This document shows positions 12,001-21,900 of a stretch of DNA of 64,000 nucleotides, piece by piece. This DNA comes from Blattamonas nauphoetae (Eukaryota > Preaxostyla > Oxymonadida). The stretch is taken from NCBI GenBank assembly GCA_033064195.1, contig JARBJD010000068.1, positions 186,001-250,000 on the forward strand, in the 5' to 3' direction. Every line of letters starts with the position of its first letter. Position 1 is the stretch's first letter. The notes below the pieces were generated by a model that saw only the letters and a program-made list of their open reading frames with translations, made no database searches and was not told the DNA's origin. Made by a program: the position numbers and the translations under genes.

Positions 12001-15000
12001 GCAGAAAGTGGAGTGTCATCTCACCCGAAAGAAAGTCACGATTCAGGATGTTCTTATCTACCCAAGCGAGAGGTCCACCAATGCCATTGGCTTTCAGATT
12101 GAACTTGTCTGGAGGAGGGACGATGGGTTGGGCGGAGTTGATGAGGAAGGAGTGGAGCGTGGGGAACGAATGTTGGGTCAACAAGTTGAGAGAGAGTTGA
12201 GACTCCGAACAGGCCTTCACAACTACATCGTTGCCCTTCACAGATGAATTTATATCTACACCAGACAAGTTCTGATCAAATGTGTTCCAATCCATCTCCA
12301 CTGAGCTCGAGTCACCAGCTCCCTCCAAATCAATCGCTCCAGCTCGTCCATTTGTCCTGCACACCCCAAATCGACTGAAAACAATACACACTTTCCCACT
12401 CGTCCTTCCCTCAACGCAGCTTCCACATTGAGTTGTTTCGGTAGATGATGGTGGGAGAGATGTTCGAGTGATAGCGATGAAATACGTGGAGGAGACAGTG
12501 AGAGACGCAGATCCAGAAACAGAAATGAGTGGACGTTCTGACATGATGTTCTGGAATGCTGAGTGAGCAATCCGAGTTGTGCCCAAAGTGAGCAACATCA
12601 GCGAGACAGTCTGACCAGAAACACCATCAACGAATGTTCGAGTGAGGAGCAAGCTGACATCCTCGTCCATCTCGACAAGTGTCGTCGACAGTGTTGACGG
12701 GATCAGCTTCATCGAGCGAAGTCTCAGCTTCCCTCCACTTTTTGGTTTGAACCCAGCTGTTGTCAACTCAGTGAAATGAAAGTTGGTCGTGTTCGATCCA
12801 CTCCCAACAATCTCCACATCGTGTTTGATTTCGAGGTTGGATGTCTCCAAATGTGATCCTTCCGACAGAAACACGATGTTGGGAAGGAGCGAGTCGTCGG
12901 AGAGTGTCGCGAGGGCATCTGAGAGTGAGGAGTGGTCAGAGAAGCCTTCTTCAGGAAGCCAAGTTCCGACTCGCATTTTGTTCGTTTCTGGCTCTGATGT
13001 CACTTCCTTGATGAATGGACAAACGACTTGGGTTGAGTTGTAGTTTGCAGTGATTGGTCTATTCGATGTGCAGCCAACGATTGACGATTCATTCAAGATG
13101 TCCATCTGGCCAACATCACTCAACAGAAAGTCATTCCGATTGGACGGTTGCAGATCAAAATGGCAGTTCTCAAAGAAGAAGGCCTGTCTGGGACTTCCGT
13201 TCAGAATGTTGGAGTATTGAGCGGAAATATTGGTGAATGTGCAAGAATGGGCTCGGAAGGGAGTGCTGACAACGCCGAACAAGCCAAGAGTGTGTGCACC
13301 AAAACAATTCGTGAAGGTCGAGGAATCCACAGTGAGAGAGGAGACTGAAGATGCTTGAATGATAGTTTGATGAACAGTTGAACACTCCGTGAAAATGCAC
13401 TGTTGGAAGATGAGGTGTCGAGTGGGTGAGGAGACTCTCACATGAAATACTTGGTTTGTTGTCACCGCTCCTGTGAATGTCGTTCCCGAATAAAGAAAGC
13501 TGGCAGAGACTGATTGTGTGCCTGTCAAGCGACATGTTTGGTCCAAAACACAATCCAGAAAGAGGATGGGACCATGCGGCGCGCTCACCTGATCCATGTA
13601 GAACGAGACATTCTTCATATTCACTCTGATGAAGTCGATTGAATCATTTGTTGTGAAGTTGAACAGAGAGATTGTTGAATTCGTGTTGTCAATTTCTGTG
13701 TCGGTCATCGAAAATGAAACTGGTTTCACCGTTCTGCCAAGTGAAGTGAGATTTACACAATGTCCCATCGTCTTTCCATCACCACTCAGCCGACACTTGT
13801 CGATCGTCAGGCCGACCTCAGAACACGTGTAGTGGGAGATGAACCCACCGTTCAGTTTCGTGGTTCCCAACACCTGCGTCATGTTCGAGTTGAGGATCTT
13901 CAGATTGTGAGCACTGTTCATTGTCCCCACACATCCACCGTATTGGTAAGGTCGGTCTGATGGAGATGACCAGTTCGTGAAAGAGCATGAATCGATTGTG
14001 GCCTCAGCAGTTGTTTCGATGTCAGCATAGACACGACAGATATACACACAGCCGCCGAAGATGATCTGCTTGGCGAAAGGGGAAGAGACAGAGCAGTTCT
14101 CGAACTTGCACGATGTGAGAGTGAGTGCAGCAGTGCCCGATTGAAAAGACAAGGCTGAACCACCTGATCCAATGTCTGTCATATTAGTTGTTGAAAACTG
14201 CATGTTGAAGAACCAGCAGCGAGTGAAGGTGATAGCTCCTTCAGTAAATGTGAATCTGGCTACTCCATCGTGGATTTTGCCTGTGAATTGGTCATCTTCG
14301 TCGTCACCTTCTTCGGCAGGGGAGTCTGGGGTGTTGGGGGAGGCGAGAGAGGAGGAGAGTGTGGGTGTGTGGGGAGAGAGGGATGGTCGTTCTGATGATG
14401 TTGTGTGGCACCAGTTGACCGAGCTGTTCGAGCACACAAACCCTCCTCCTCCATTCATGTCCCGCACTGTCGATCCCGAAAGATGGTTGTTGCTTCCCCA
14501 GATCCCACATGCAATCATTCGCTGCGAAAACAACGGCGAAACAGGACGAACTGTTCCTGGCAATGATGACACATTAGAGAAGGATATTTCCGACAATGTC
14601 GTGCAGATTCCTTCGAAGTCTGACAAAATTCCATTTTGCGAAGGCTGGGCCACTCCAATTCCGTCAGCTCCAATCACTTTTGTGTTCGCGATTCGTGTTG
14701 CCACGAGATCCAAAGTAAACAATTCTGATCCTCCAGCTGCGCGAATATCTTCCACAATCGGGGCCAGTCGCTGTTCTGAGGGGTCCAGTGTGCATCCCAC
14801 CAAGGTGATCGATGATGAAGATTGAGTTGAAAGTGATGATCCATGTAAAACAAAGAGTGAGTGCAGTCCGGTCCAGAGGAAGCCACAATTTGTGATGTGG
14901 ATGGAAGACGATGTGATGCAAGCACATGCCACATCTCCATTCGACGATTCCGAGCGAAGATCAAATGTCAGATCCGACACTGAGAATGATGCGTTGACTA

Positions 15001-15322
15001 TTTTGAATAAGTGGTTCTTTCCATGTGATTGCTTGGGATTGAGATATTCTTGAGATTGAAAATCGGTTTGATGCTGGTCATTGTGATAATGAAGAGTTGA
15101 ATGATTCATTCCATTTAGAGCTAGGCTGGTTGAATGGATGTAGTGGTTTGAAGCAAACGCACTACCATTTGGGAGAGTGATCAATTGCGGTCCATGAAGA
15201 GTTTCGGAGTGAAATTTCTTTTGAAGGATGGTTTCGAGGCTGATTGATTTCTGTACATCGATCGCCTGTATTTTGGGGATCAAGGAAATGATAATTAAGT
15301 GAATGATGTAAAAGTGGATCAT
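3086..15322 (-). CDS. Giant beta-helix receptor-like protein with C-terminal pseudokinase
   Basis: Single open frame of about 4,078 codons, probably a cell-surface protein. I place the start at 15322, not at the upstream in-frame ATG (15382). From 15322 the protein begins with a clean signal peptide (MIHFYIIHLIIISLIP) that aligns with the start of its paralogue at 48216, and a shared motif lies 71 nt upstream of both. Most of the protein is Thr/Ser/Gly-rich parallel beta-helix with Pmp-like turns (FTSNSAKRGGV). It is divided by about seven cysteine-bearing caps of the type CG....PC.[ST]L (for example FVDRTGGSHSKCG). A hydrophobic helix at about 3995-4110 (IVIPVVCVVVLAVILL) is followed by Arg/Lys residues and a cytoplasmic region of about 300 residues resembling a kinase C-lobe. 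NAPEQ stands for the APE motif and LGLVLWEL and DDRPT follow, but HRD and DFG are absent. The interior holds an 859-codon tandem duplication. Confidence 0.85.
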   Translation of the reverse strand: MIHFYIIHLIIISLIPKIQAIDVQKSISLETILQKKFHSETLHGPQLITLPNGSAFASNHYIHSTSLALNGMNHSTLHYHNDQHQTDFQSQEYLNPKQSHGKNHLFKIVNASFSVSDLTFDLRSESSNGDVACACITSSSIHITNCGFLWTGLHSLFVLHGSSLSTQSSSSITLVGCTLDPSEQRLAPIVEDIRAAGGSELFTLDLVATRIANTKVIGADGIGVAQPSQNGILSDFEGICTTLSEISFSNVSSLPGTVRPVSPLFSQRMIACGIWGSNNHLSGSTVRDMNGGGGFVCSNSSVNWCHTTSSERPSLSPHTPTLSSSLASPNTPDSPAEEGDDEDDQFTGKIHDGVARFTFTEGAITFTRCWFFNMQFSTTNMTDIGSGGSALSFQSGTAALTLTSCKFENCSVSSPFAKQIIFGGCVYICRVYADIETTAEATIDSCSFTNWSSPSDRPYQYGGCVGTMNSAHNLKILNSNMTQVLGTTKLNGGFISHYTCSEVGLTIDKCRLSGDGKTMGHCVNLTSLGRTVKPVSFSMTDTEIDNTNSTISLFNFTTNDSIDFIRVNMKNVSFYMDQVSAPHGPILFLDCVLDQTCRLTGTQSVSASFLYSGTTFTGAVTTNQVFHVRVSSPTRHLIFQQCIFTECSTVHQTIIQASSVSSLTVDSSTFTNCFGAHTLGLFGVVSTPFRAHSCTFTNISAQYSNILNGSPRQAFFFENCHFDLQPSNRNDFLLSDVGQMDILNESSIVGCTSNRPITANYNSTQVVCPFIKEVTSEPETNKMRVGTWLPEEGFSDHSSLSDALATLSDDSLLPNIVFLSEGSHLETSNLEIKHDVEIVGSGSNTTNFHFTELTTAGFKPKSGGKLRLRSMKLIPSTLSTTLVEMDEDVSLLLTRTFVDGVSGQTVSLMLLTLGTTRIAHSAFQNIMSERPLISVSGSASLTVSSTYFIAITRTSLPPSSTETTQCGSCVEGRTSGKVCIVFSRFGVCRTNGRAGAIDLEGAGDSSSVEMDWNTFDQNLSGVDINSSVKGNDVVVKACSESQLSLNLLTQHSFPTLHSFLINSAQPIVPPPDKFNLKANGIGGPLAWVDKNILNRDFLSGEMTLHFLLGSRLHNNTHTSITTDFEYQETMTPFTCQNSSVSVNLYRQNYSSITVEQTNETFCHLINSTLTLNQLTLSFHSLEASAFDVDSPSSLTLDIVTLSVTNPLKAPFVSSQGKSITVHSLKFAATLKLDNTPFIKAHSNQNESSFSYQSSNPSLATLASLDTPFISLEGVTYAYFYNLNIPGNLGTSIKVSLVKATNTNITFRYTQVSNLQTTANGLYLNADSCNVTLDSGTLRNISAGNGGFMYCTNSIITMKTPKCTNCSATKGGIVYAVNSDVSINGKATFTSCNAEEGGVAYLVSSTLQIAAATFTSNSAKRGGVAFIDLADDCFVSTASTTFATFTDNTATDLDENGVDCGKGGVFFITGTTTATNPLNFGKHHFDRNQAKFGNDVFVEESVLSNDGPTRLSNCGGESYSSFPHLEIENYNTTQDELDQISDFIPFPTLTITTNGTLTDSCKWSNGQCRTLIYALQYLQTTYPGGSLISRSARQGNTSMTTEPIVFVKQDLWYWTSYPARYNLSLTATHDSDEKTIFTIEDESRLKLERMNLILKSKHFAAKVTSEEGSLVMDNSTISCASVTTVSPIWSVGISVGLNNVTFQPSLRTSIATLSSPLVHFAPQPSEQDELRSESFEMTDSIFINLTFEGTTMIEVETTGDVTFTTRTFTDVVLNQQEGEYLTLKGKNFKTQLIPEQWDEDLQTKQHLTSLWGEDISMDDNEKWRRGSLVYWLVSPSSEVVIGLDDDAVDHPNCGSSTFKCTTLDSAFSSAGRNSIDTISFSVSTTLSSSLSVDSSLTFKSFSNAKQTITFDGSSSMTISTPMKTLTLTSLVFTVAELCSSATLFVVEKGEMKFSSCLIGSSDSSSPLVVPATTTKLIEVKADGTLTLIDTLIQHITFTHATHGTALHLHADSTNTFSGTSRVGEITSNGIGSHVVISSSAGLNSDSISSLASQIEPWGPSRPNGGRFTESEINEFVVMASTGEVEELIYRWHPYDALTLFVDRTGGSHSKCGLSSLPCSSLSSNLEKLGADQVIKVCTALDEAASITTERDLSILSSDTSNKQIRVSETCSFISIGFTLSFTSISFIPLPQSSNQNTEANTRSVSLFVVESGSLSLTACSCNSISSKHGGVLYSEDSNVNIKEGTFSNCAAEKGGVAYLVSSTLSVDESSFVSNSAKLGGVFWIDFGQDSSTSLSLQSSTFTTNSAHDMDENGVDCGKGGAIFVTGKTSSQTPIDLTSSHFDENTATFGNDVFVSASVLGDKGPDLLSECGGESYSRLPHLEIENRHEDNDELYRISNFLPFPTLNVGDSASSTLTPDCKWSDASCQTLEYALQFLQTAYQNQTMFPRQCSQCTDSLTTEPIILDKHDLVYSSSSLPESDPAKLILSVVEGIVFTINDASRLTVEWIQFSLTQLHQIVKVNFINGQFAMKNCLVLSESGKTTSRCPIISNGNSLILNTVSFSPTLTTSKATLSSPLVYFAPLPSEQDELGSGSFIIKDSIFINLTFEGTTMIEAKTTGDVTFTTPTFTNIISNQKKGKYLALKGQNFRTQLIPEQWDTSLKTAAHVASLWGEDISMEDNEKWRRGSLVYWLVSPSSEVVIGLDEDAVDHPNCGSSTFKCTTLDSAFSSAVLNTIDTISFSVSTTLSSSLSVDSSITLKSFSNAKQTITFDDFSSMIVNTSLKTLSLTSLIFTVAELCSSATLFVVEKGEMKFSSCLIGSSDSSSPLVVPATTTKLIEVKSDGTLTLIDTLIQHITFTHATLGTALHLHADSTNTFSGTSRVGEITSNGRGSHVVISSSAGLESTSISSLASQIQSWGPSRPNGGRFTESEINEFVVISSTEEVEELIYRWHPYDELTLFVDRTGGSHSKCGFSSLPCSSLSSNLAKLGTGQVIKVCSALDEAAEITTERDLSILSSDTSRKEVRVSETCSFTSKDFTLSFTSLSFVPLPKTSNQNAATTSRTDSLFVVESGSLSLTSCSVSSFELSSSPLITHTSGTLTLQSCSVSTITRSTGNGTILSIEMETGKSLLLDEIEFSSMSSSKDSPILALSFPPFDKSNPDPLFGFTLTKLDFKSMTGMATQPPCFISLVGDELASWIDEGDSRFKNSYGKDSELDHYWSYDQTIPPEVSLLFYLRASEGPVGVSNSGYDMAKCGSNSLWCSTIELSLTRLSAQNTKKIVVMDEVTLSSSIALPDELTFAGNPSALSTCVVSASGSFVSEDIDFTTISKLTFSLPSTQTAEAVIVHSSTKLTLSNLELSSQVKSSAVFLQMSSGSAEMNTIFINSEMETNSILVSILGGTVTASHFHVESGIAQNGTVLQVEGGSLSLTGMTATSSKPIEGRLLSVTNAALNVSDIKLSKQTFTNALLEFSSFEDSTINNMNISECSGSTIITAKDGDELTIRDSFFSSLTPPTALNEGDSSDLCGWEKSLIEIYNSPLHFHQTELSHIPQGAISISNAPLTLSGCTFSNNSPPSLEWPSRRRNIKCSNGTVGVNTIHGGDGHSSPHLWILTDECTVQKDSEIEHSSLFVPTLSNTSSSTFNNKQKEYTVTIVGTMMIPCGLSLEIFEQKPLSTSNEGTPLPFEISSLKPSKWTETELSFVLPQSSVAELNSKYELRCRLIFGDGQQTDSFSLTGKGKGKMSQGGLIASIVIPVVCVVVLAVILLIVILCILAKRRKQKEQVQQQKQELNLMPETYDNVKYDENEPFDTFKPIFAESGDRHNPSSLLMVSENQGQTQKEDFARVVPFGLVQNVEALRCDEKEGIVPIDPRNTLYHRLHVEKKVDFDKKQIAVQITQGLERMLSTSPFSEVFTRLSPHWIILNQANNIFLRMEDLPNKISQANHTATSQSKNVEDRRWNAPEQDTKEDGDASQVSIDRTKASVFRLGLVLWELETELVPFGELDAVNAARQVKAGVMPLIHNWEDESMADLVRDCLSLVPDDRPTLADVKSRLESLCSNTPIADCPQPDNGEVAASKLQSN
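6090..8666 (-). repeat. In-frame tandem duplication, copy 1 (2,577 bp)
   Basis: The DNA from about 6090 matches the DNA 2,577 bp to its right (exactly 859 codons). The strings around the VDRTGG cap at 6424 and 9001 and around the DHPNCG cap near 7190 and 9770 are nearly identical; similarity is weaker near 7500-8600. The fourth giant gene has only one copy of this unit. Confidence 0.8.
8667..11243 (-). repeat. In-frame tandem duplication, copy 2 (2,577 bp)
   Basis: Right-hand copy of the 859-codon unit in the first giant gene. Boundaries are approximate because the ends are diverged beta-helix repeats. It carries the same order of modules: cysteine cap, beta-helix, DHPNCGSSTFKC cap, beta-helix, and a CKW....C cap. 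Confidence 0.8.
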
Positions 15323-15392
15323 TAAGGTGTGGCAATGTGATAGTGAGCAGATCAGCAATGCAATAGGCGACTCGAAGGACAAAAATGCGATG

Positions 15393-15407
15393 AATGGGTT
15401 CGATCAA
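15393..15407 (-). promoter_or_regulatory. Candidate promoter motif TTGATCGAACCCATT
   Basis: Minus-strand TTGATCGAACCCATT ends 71 nt upstream of the ATG at 15322. The paralogous gene at 48216 has TTGATCTGACCCATT at the same 71-nt spacing (13 of 15 bases identical). An unrelated gene, the flavodoxin protein, has TTGATCGGACCC 45-60 nt before its start. Role inferred from position only. Confidence 0.4.
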
Positions 15408-15975
15408 CGTATCCCACATTCTGAACATCCATAGGCAAATTGTACTTGGATCTGTTTGATTGTTATCCAAATAATTGATTCATGATATATCGAGCAGTCC
15501 TCTCAACCATTATCACGAATAAAGAATGGTTTTGAGATGAATCAGAAACAAAAAAAACAAAATTCAAATAATTATCCCACACACGAATGCGTTTCGTTGA
15601 TGAGATCGTTCTGTACAGTTAAAAGCATAAACACCATTCAATTCGAAGATCGAAATGATATCTCAACGGTGTGGAAGATGATGGAGACAGTCGTGTTTTT
15701 GGATTCGTTTGGGTTGGCGGCGAGAACGCGAAAAACATCGAAGAGGGGGAGGCGAACAGACTGGTGATGAGAGAAGAGACTGATAATGACGAGTACTGCA
15801 GTGGGGAGTGGAGGATGAAGGAAGGAAGATGATGATGTGATGGAAGAACAGAACAGAAGAATGAACAGAATGAAAAGAGGTTTCTGCTAAGCTTCAAAAA
15901 CAAAACACTTTCTCTTCTCGATCAGATCCTCATCAATCCCTGCTCTGTCTCTCTCATCCTCTTTCCTCAATCTCT
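15408..15975. other. Intergenic between the first two giant genes
   Basis: About 570 bp upstream of the first giant gene and downstream of the second. No protein-like frame and no repeat recognised. Confidence 0.6.
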
Positions 15976-18900
15976 TCACAGCTCTACGCTTTCCACAGCG
16001 CATCCTGTAATCTTCATCCCACGCCGATCCACATGCATTGGAGATCTCGTCCATCCAACCACTCCTCCTCTCTCTCCCTCGTCCATATTCTTGCACAAAC
16101 AGTCAGACACAACAACATTTGACAAGTCACCTTCTGTTTTGCCTTGTTTTCTTCCCATAATCATGAACCCACTCCCTCCCACACATCTCTTTCCGCTCTC
16201 CAGACTTCCCGTGTTCTCCAAAAGACATCTCTCGAAGCGACTTCCTGAGAGATCGACGATTCCTCGCTTTCCTTTCCATGCTCCTTCGATTTCAACGAGC
16301 ACACTGCCTCCTCCTTTTCCCCTCCCTCCTTCCATCTCTCCAACCCCCACTCCCTCTCCATTCCATCCCATTCCTACCTCATCCATTCGAACGCGTGTCC
16401 AGCAATCTGAGAACACACATTCACGAATCACAATTCTGCTTCCAACACCCCTCAAACGAACAACACTTCCAAAACGTCGCCCTCCACATCGAACGAAAGA
16501 CGACTGCGTTATCAGAAGTTCTCCTCGCACTTCACCGCCAACAACACATCCTTGCTCTGTCTCCACCCGATCCATCGACATCCCTTTCATGTCAACGTGG
16601 CTTGCTCCAAGAAGCACGAACAGTGATCCCTTTCCGCTAAGCTGAAGATCGGTGCTTGACAGTGCGGTTGTTGTGATTTGTCCTCCTTTCCCAGCCACAA
16701 CCAGACTCATCTTGATTTCTTGTTGATTGTTCTTCTCTCCTTCCACTCGACACGATTCAAATAGCAGCTTCCCTTTCGCCACAACTTCGAACACAGCTCC
16801 CTTTCCGGATGTCAGCCAAATGGAAAGGTCTTTCAGTGAGAGGGTGTGGAAGCGGATCACGATTATTCTGGTTTCTCGTCTTTTGAGTTCTTTCTCTTCT
16901 TCTGAATCTTTCTCCACTCCGCAGACACAGATGCTCTCTTCTCCATCTCCAAACAGTGTGATCGTCTTCTCCTCTCCTTTCTCCAACATCTCCACCCTCT
17001 TCCCAATCCTCACCTTTCCCACCACTTCCAGAAATCCTGCCGACACTGAAGACTCCATCACTTCCTCCAGCCCTCTCGAGATCGTCCCGAAAGGAGAGCT
17101 CAACGACCCATCCCCGCTTTCGTCGCTTCCTCCCTCGCTCGTTCGCCAAATTGATCCCTGCAGCAGATCCGTCAGATCCAGAACACGACCTGAAGTGCTA
17201 TCTGATCCGACCAGCGTCCATTTCGGGGCAACTTCGAATGTTCCACTCCATCGCTGCACTTCCACAATCTCTTCCAGCCTCCCTCCAACAACGAACACGT
17301 CCGGGCCGTGTTTTGATTCTCCGCATTTGTTTTCGTTCGAGTTTCTTCCAAATGTCACCGAAATCAGTCCAATCGAGAACGAGTCTAGCGTGGAACTCGC
17401 GTCTATCCACACCGCTCCTCCATCCTCACCCGACGAGCATCGTTCAAACGAGCTCTTTTCGATCGAAAGCGAACCAGACACAATAGTCACCTTCATTGCT
17501 CCTCCTCCCTCGCCCGAATGACAATCCTGGAAATGAGAATAGGTGAGGGTGGTTGTGCCAGATGAGACGATTCTAGTATCGATTGTGTGACCTGTGGACG
17601 AGCTATCAATCAGACTGAAGGACGCTTCGTCGCCCACAACATCGCCTCCATTCGACTCGATCAGAGATTTCGAGCCCAAATTGGCGTTTGGGACGTTGAT
17701 GAGTGTGAAGTCGACAAGTCCTTGTTCGGAGTGGATCAGATTGTGGTTGACGGGAGAAGCGGGGAAATTGAATGTGATGTGGTGAATGAAGAGTGTTCCT
17801 GTTGATGAAAGAACAAGAACTGGAAACGACGATGACGGCATGGAGTCCAGCAGACAGAAATCTCTCAGTCCAGCATAGCCTGTTGAGACTGTCAGGAGAG
17901 AATTGGATCCTGTTCTCTCCAACGTTCGATCAGATTGCGAGATGAGTCGAATGCGACGAGAATCGATCACTAATGTTGACGCTTCTGACACATCTGTTTC
18001 CATCTCGATCAGACGAAGAGCAGGACTTCCATCTCGTTCCATCTGAACACAATGAGAGAGTGCTGCTTGAACGGAGGAGCATGCGATGGAAGGCATTTGA
18101 CAAACAGCGTCGTCATTGGTCACAGTGTTTACTCCGAGAACTGAAAAAGGGAGAAGATCGTTATCCGACACATAACCCACTACGAGATGATCCAAGTTGC
18201 TGTCAGAGAAACAGCTCACAATGGAAGAAGAGTTGATGAGTGATGCCCAAGAAGCTTCAGCAACGATATCATTCGTGTTATATCCCTCGTTGCGACTGAA
18301 GTAGCAGTTGGTCAACCGCACTTCGCCACCCGACCTTCCCGAAAACATAATGACCGCTCCATCCATCATTCGGCAGTCGGTAAAGTGGCAGTACGAGAGA
18401 AACAATGACACATCGCTTGACGCGGCTGGGTTGGCATGGATCAGACAGCAGGTAGAAGAGGCGTAGTTGGTGAAGAACGAGAGAACATGAGGTGATGATG
18501 CTGTGCCTTGGAGAGAGAGGGATCCTCGCTGAACGGACATCAGTGGGTATGACAAGTGGGTGGGAGTGAAGGACGTTCCATCGTGGGAGATGGTTGCAGA
18601 TGGTTCGATGAAGATGGAGCCGTTGTCGTTGTTGAATAAGATGGAGTTGAGAACTGAATTGATTTGAAGTGTGATTTCTCTGAAGGTTAGTGTTGCTTGT
18701 AAATAGACATTGATTTGAGCACTTGATCCACAGAAGAGCGTGTGTTGATTCTCAGACGTCACGACAACGTCACACGAAGTGATGGCTGAATAGCTATCGA
18801 GTGTGAGATCTGATTGAAGGAGAATGATTGGTTGGTTTGTCTGCGCCCTATCTGCGCTGTCAAAAGCGAAATCAAGATTTTTACATGGTAAGAAACGAGC

Positions 18901-21900
18901 CCCACAGTCATGATGGTCGTTTCCATTATCATCGCTGACGTAGACGGTCGAGTCGATTGGATGAAGGAGAGCGAGGACAGATCCGTGATATGAGATGTAT
19001 GAACTATATCTTGTCCCGTACTCGACGAGTCTCCACTCCGTGTAACTGAAGACATCTCCATCTGATGGATAGGAAGGGATGAGGGGACGAATAGCGGAGC
19101 GGAAGTAATCGATGTCGTAGGAGTTGAAGGCGAAAAAGACATTTTGGCCGTATTCCCCCGCACTGTTACTTGATGAAGATCCGAACGAGACATCAGAGAA
19201 AGAAAGATGAGAATAAGAGGAGTATAGGTCCATCAGATCGATGAACAGGGCTCCTCCAAATCCATCTGCACGGCAGTTCTCAAAAGATGACCTTGACACA
19301 CTGAGTGATGAGTCGTCAGACATTCTGATGTTTAGCGCTCCTCCATTTTCTGTCGTGGAACATGATGTGAACGTGCATCGATCAACAACGAGCGAGTAAC
19401 TTGAGCTGAATGTCCCTGACACAACCGACCCGGCTGAGGTCGAGTGGAACGACGAGAACGAACACGACGTCAGTGTCGCATATCCACTTCCCGAAATCGT
19501 AACAAACGATGATGTTCGTTGGATTCCTGTGGACACGAATGAACAGGTCAGGATGGAGAGGGTTCCTGAAGACACGGAGAAGATTGCGTACTTTTCGACT
19601 GTGATTGTATATTCGGGTGTCGATGATAGAGCTTGTGGTGAGTCTATGTCGGAGATCACCTCGTTGAATTCGAGATCAGAGTCGATCACGGTCGATGTCG
19701 AGTAATATTTCGAGAACGACGAGGAGAGATGAGAGCAGGGAAGCTCAATTCGTCCACACAACTTATGGTCCTCTCCATCTTTGTGGACATGCACAGCTCC
19801 AGACGATGATGTGTGAGGATACCAGAAGAACAGAAGTGATCCTTCAATCCTGTATGTGTCAACTCCGAAATATCTCCTCTTCTCCTCAATTCCAAACAGA
19901 GCACTGTTCGTCGAGTTCGGTCGAATCGATGTGAGAGCGCCAGTTGACATGAATGACTCCAGATCTACTGAAGTGATTGACATCCAGTTCCCTTCTCCTG
20001 TCTCACTCCAACACGACGAGAACGCGTTCGTGTTCTTCATCTCAATTTTACCTGATCCTTCCAGTGATACTGCAATCACTCCTCCCTTCTTATTCGATAC
20101 ACAAGATGTGAATGTGCATCCATCAAGAATCAGCGAGCAACTTGAGCTGAGTGTCCCTGACACAACCGACCCGGCTGAGGTCGAGCGAAACATCGAGAAC
20201 GAACACGACGTCAGTGTTGCTGATCCACTTCCCGAAAGCGTGAGGAACGAGGAAGTTCGTTGGTAATCAGTCGACACGAATGAACAGGACTGGATGGAGA
20301 GGGTTCCTGAAGACACGGAGAAGATGGCGTAATTGTCGACTGTGATTGTATATTCGAGTGTGGATGTGATTGAATGGGATGAGGTGATATCGTTGATATT
20401 TTCGTTGAAGACGAGATCAGAGTCGATCACGGTCGATGTCGAGTAACCTTTCCTGAACGACGAGGAGAGATGAGAGCAGGGAAGCTCAATTAGTCCACAC
20501 AACCTATGATCCTCTCCATCTTTGTGGACATGCACAGCTCCAGATGACGATGTGTGAGGATACCAGAAGAACAGAAGCGATCCATGTATCCCGTATGGTT
20601 CAGCTCCAGTGAATATCCTTCTCTCATTCTCGGAGACGAGATAATTGGGAGTGATGGTTGGTTTGAAAGTGATAAAAGGCGCTGCATTCACTCTCGTTTG
20701 GAGGTTGTAGTCGACAAGAAAAAAGTAATTGTCTCGCATATAGAAGAAATCGAGATCTATGAGTTCGATTTCCGAGACTGAATCCATCTCCGAGAAGTCC
20801 AGCTTGAAGCCTCCTCCGTTGACATTTGCCCTACATTCGTAGAATGTGACATTGTCCAACTTCAATTTTCCACTTTCAGTGATTTTGATGTCCAACCCTC
20901 CCCCATATCCATATGACCAGCAGTCGCGAAATGATGTGTCTGTCACAGAGAGAGATGTGTCTGAGGACAACACGACGCCCATCGCTCCTCCATCTTTGGA
21001 AGAGCCGAGTGCATCAAAAATGGATGTTGCGACAACGATTTGTCCATTCAACGCTGATGCACACATAAACTGGTCATCTGAGTATGCAGGTGCAATTTTG
21101 GTGAACGAACAGTCTTTGACGGTGATGTTTCCTTCGACGATCAAGAAATCTCTGTCCAAGTCAAATTTAGACATGTTGGTGTTCTCAAATATGAGGCTGG
21201 CTTGAGAATTGATTTTCGCAAATGCTCCAAATCGTCGATATTTGGTCGTTTCGAAGCGAGAGTTGAGGATTGTTGTCGCGCCATCAAGAATATTGAAAAT
21301 CACTCCATTTCGTGCTGATTTGTATAATTCGCAAGTGAACGCAATGTCCGAGAAGAGAAGTGTCCCGTTTGAGATGACGAGGCTGCTGGTGTCTTGGGAG
21401 TGACAACAGAGATTGATGGTGAGTGATGTGAGACTGAACTCTGCGTCTTCAGCGATTTGGATCCAATTTGCGATGTCTGGACTCTTCAGGACGACAGATT
21501 CTCGATTCGATCCCTTCACGTTCACTTTTCCTGTTTTCACTTCGAATGAAACCAATTCGGTGTATTCTCCATCTTCGATTGAGATTTCTGCATCAGCAAT
21601 CCCGACACGACTGGTGACGACGAAAGAAAGAGATGCACAAGGCTCCATAAGGGGAATACCACAGTTGGGTGTGTCTGCAGCCGAGATGACGTCGATGGAG
21701 AGTTGTGGGGATGGGAGACGAGTTCCGAGATCAGTCTGATTCGGAAAAAGGGAGATCAAAGATTGTAAGGTTCCTGCAGAACCCCGCATGACGATTTTAG
21801 GGTTTTGTGATGTTGAATACGTGTTGATGAATGCGTCTTCGCGAGCGAGTGTCTTGTTCCACTCTTCATCCGGAAAATAGACAAAAATATCGTTTCCAAA

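Noticed and set aside
14172-14825. 217-codon plus-strand frame, also present at 47066-47719
   Set aside because: It is antisense to the giant genes and conserved only because the sense proteins are paralogous; its text is low-complexity and has no protein-like features. The other long antisense frames (16091-16645, 30550-31479, 34195-34677) are the same kind of shadow.
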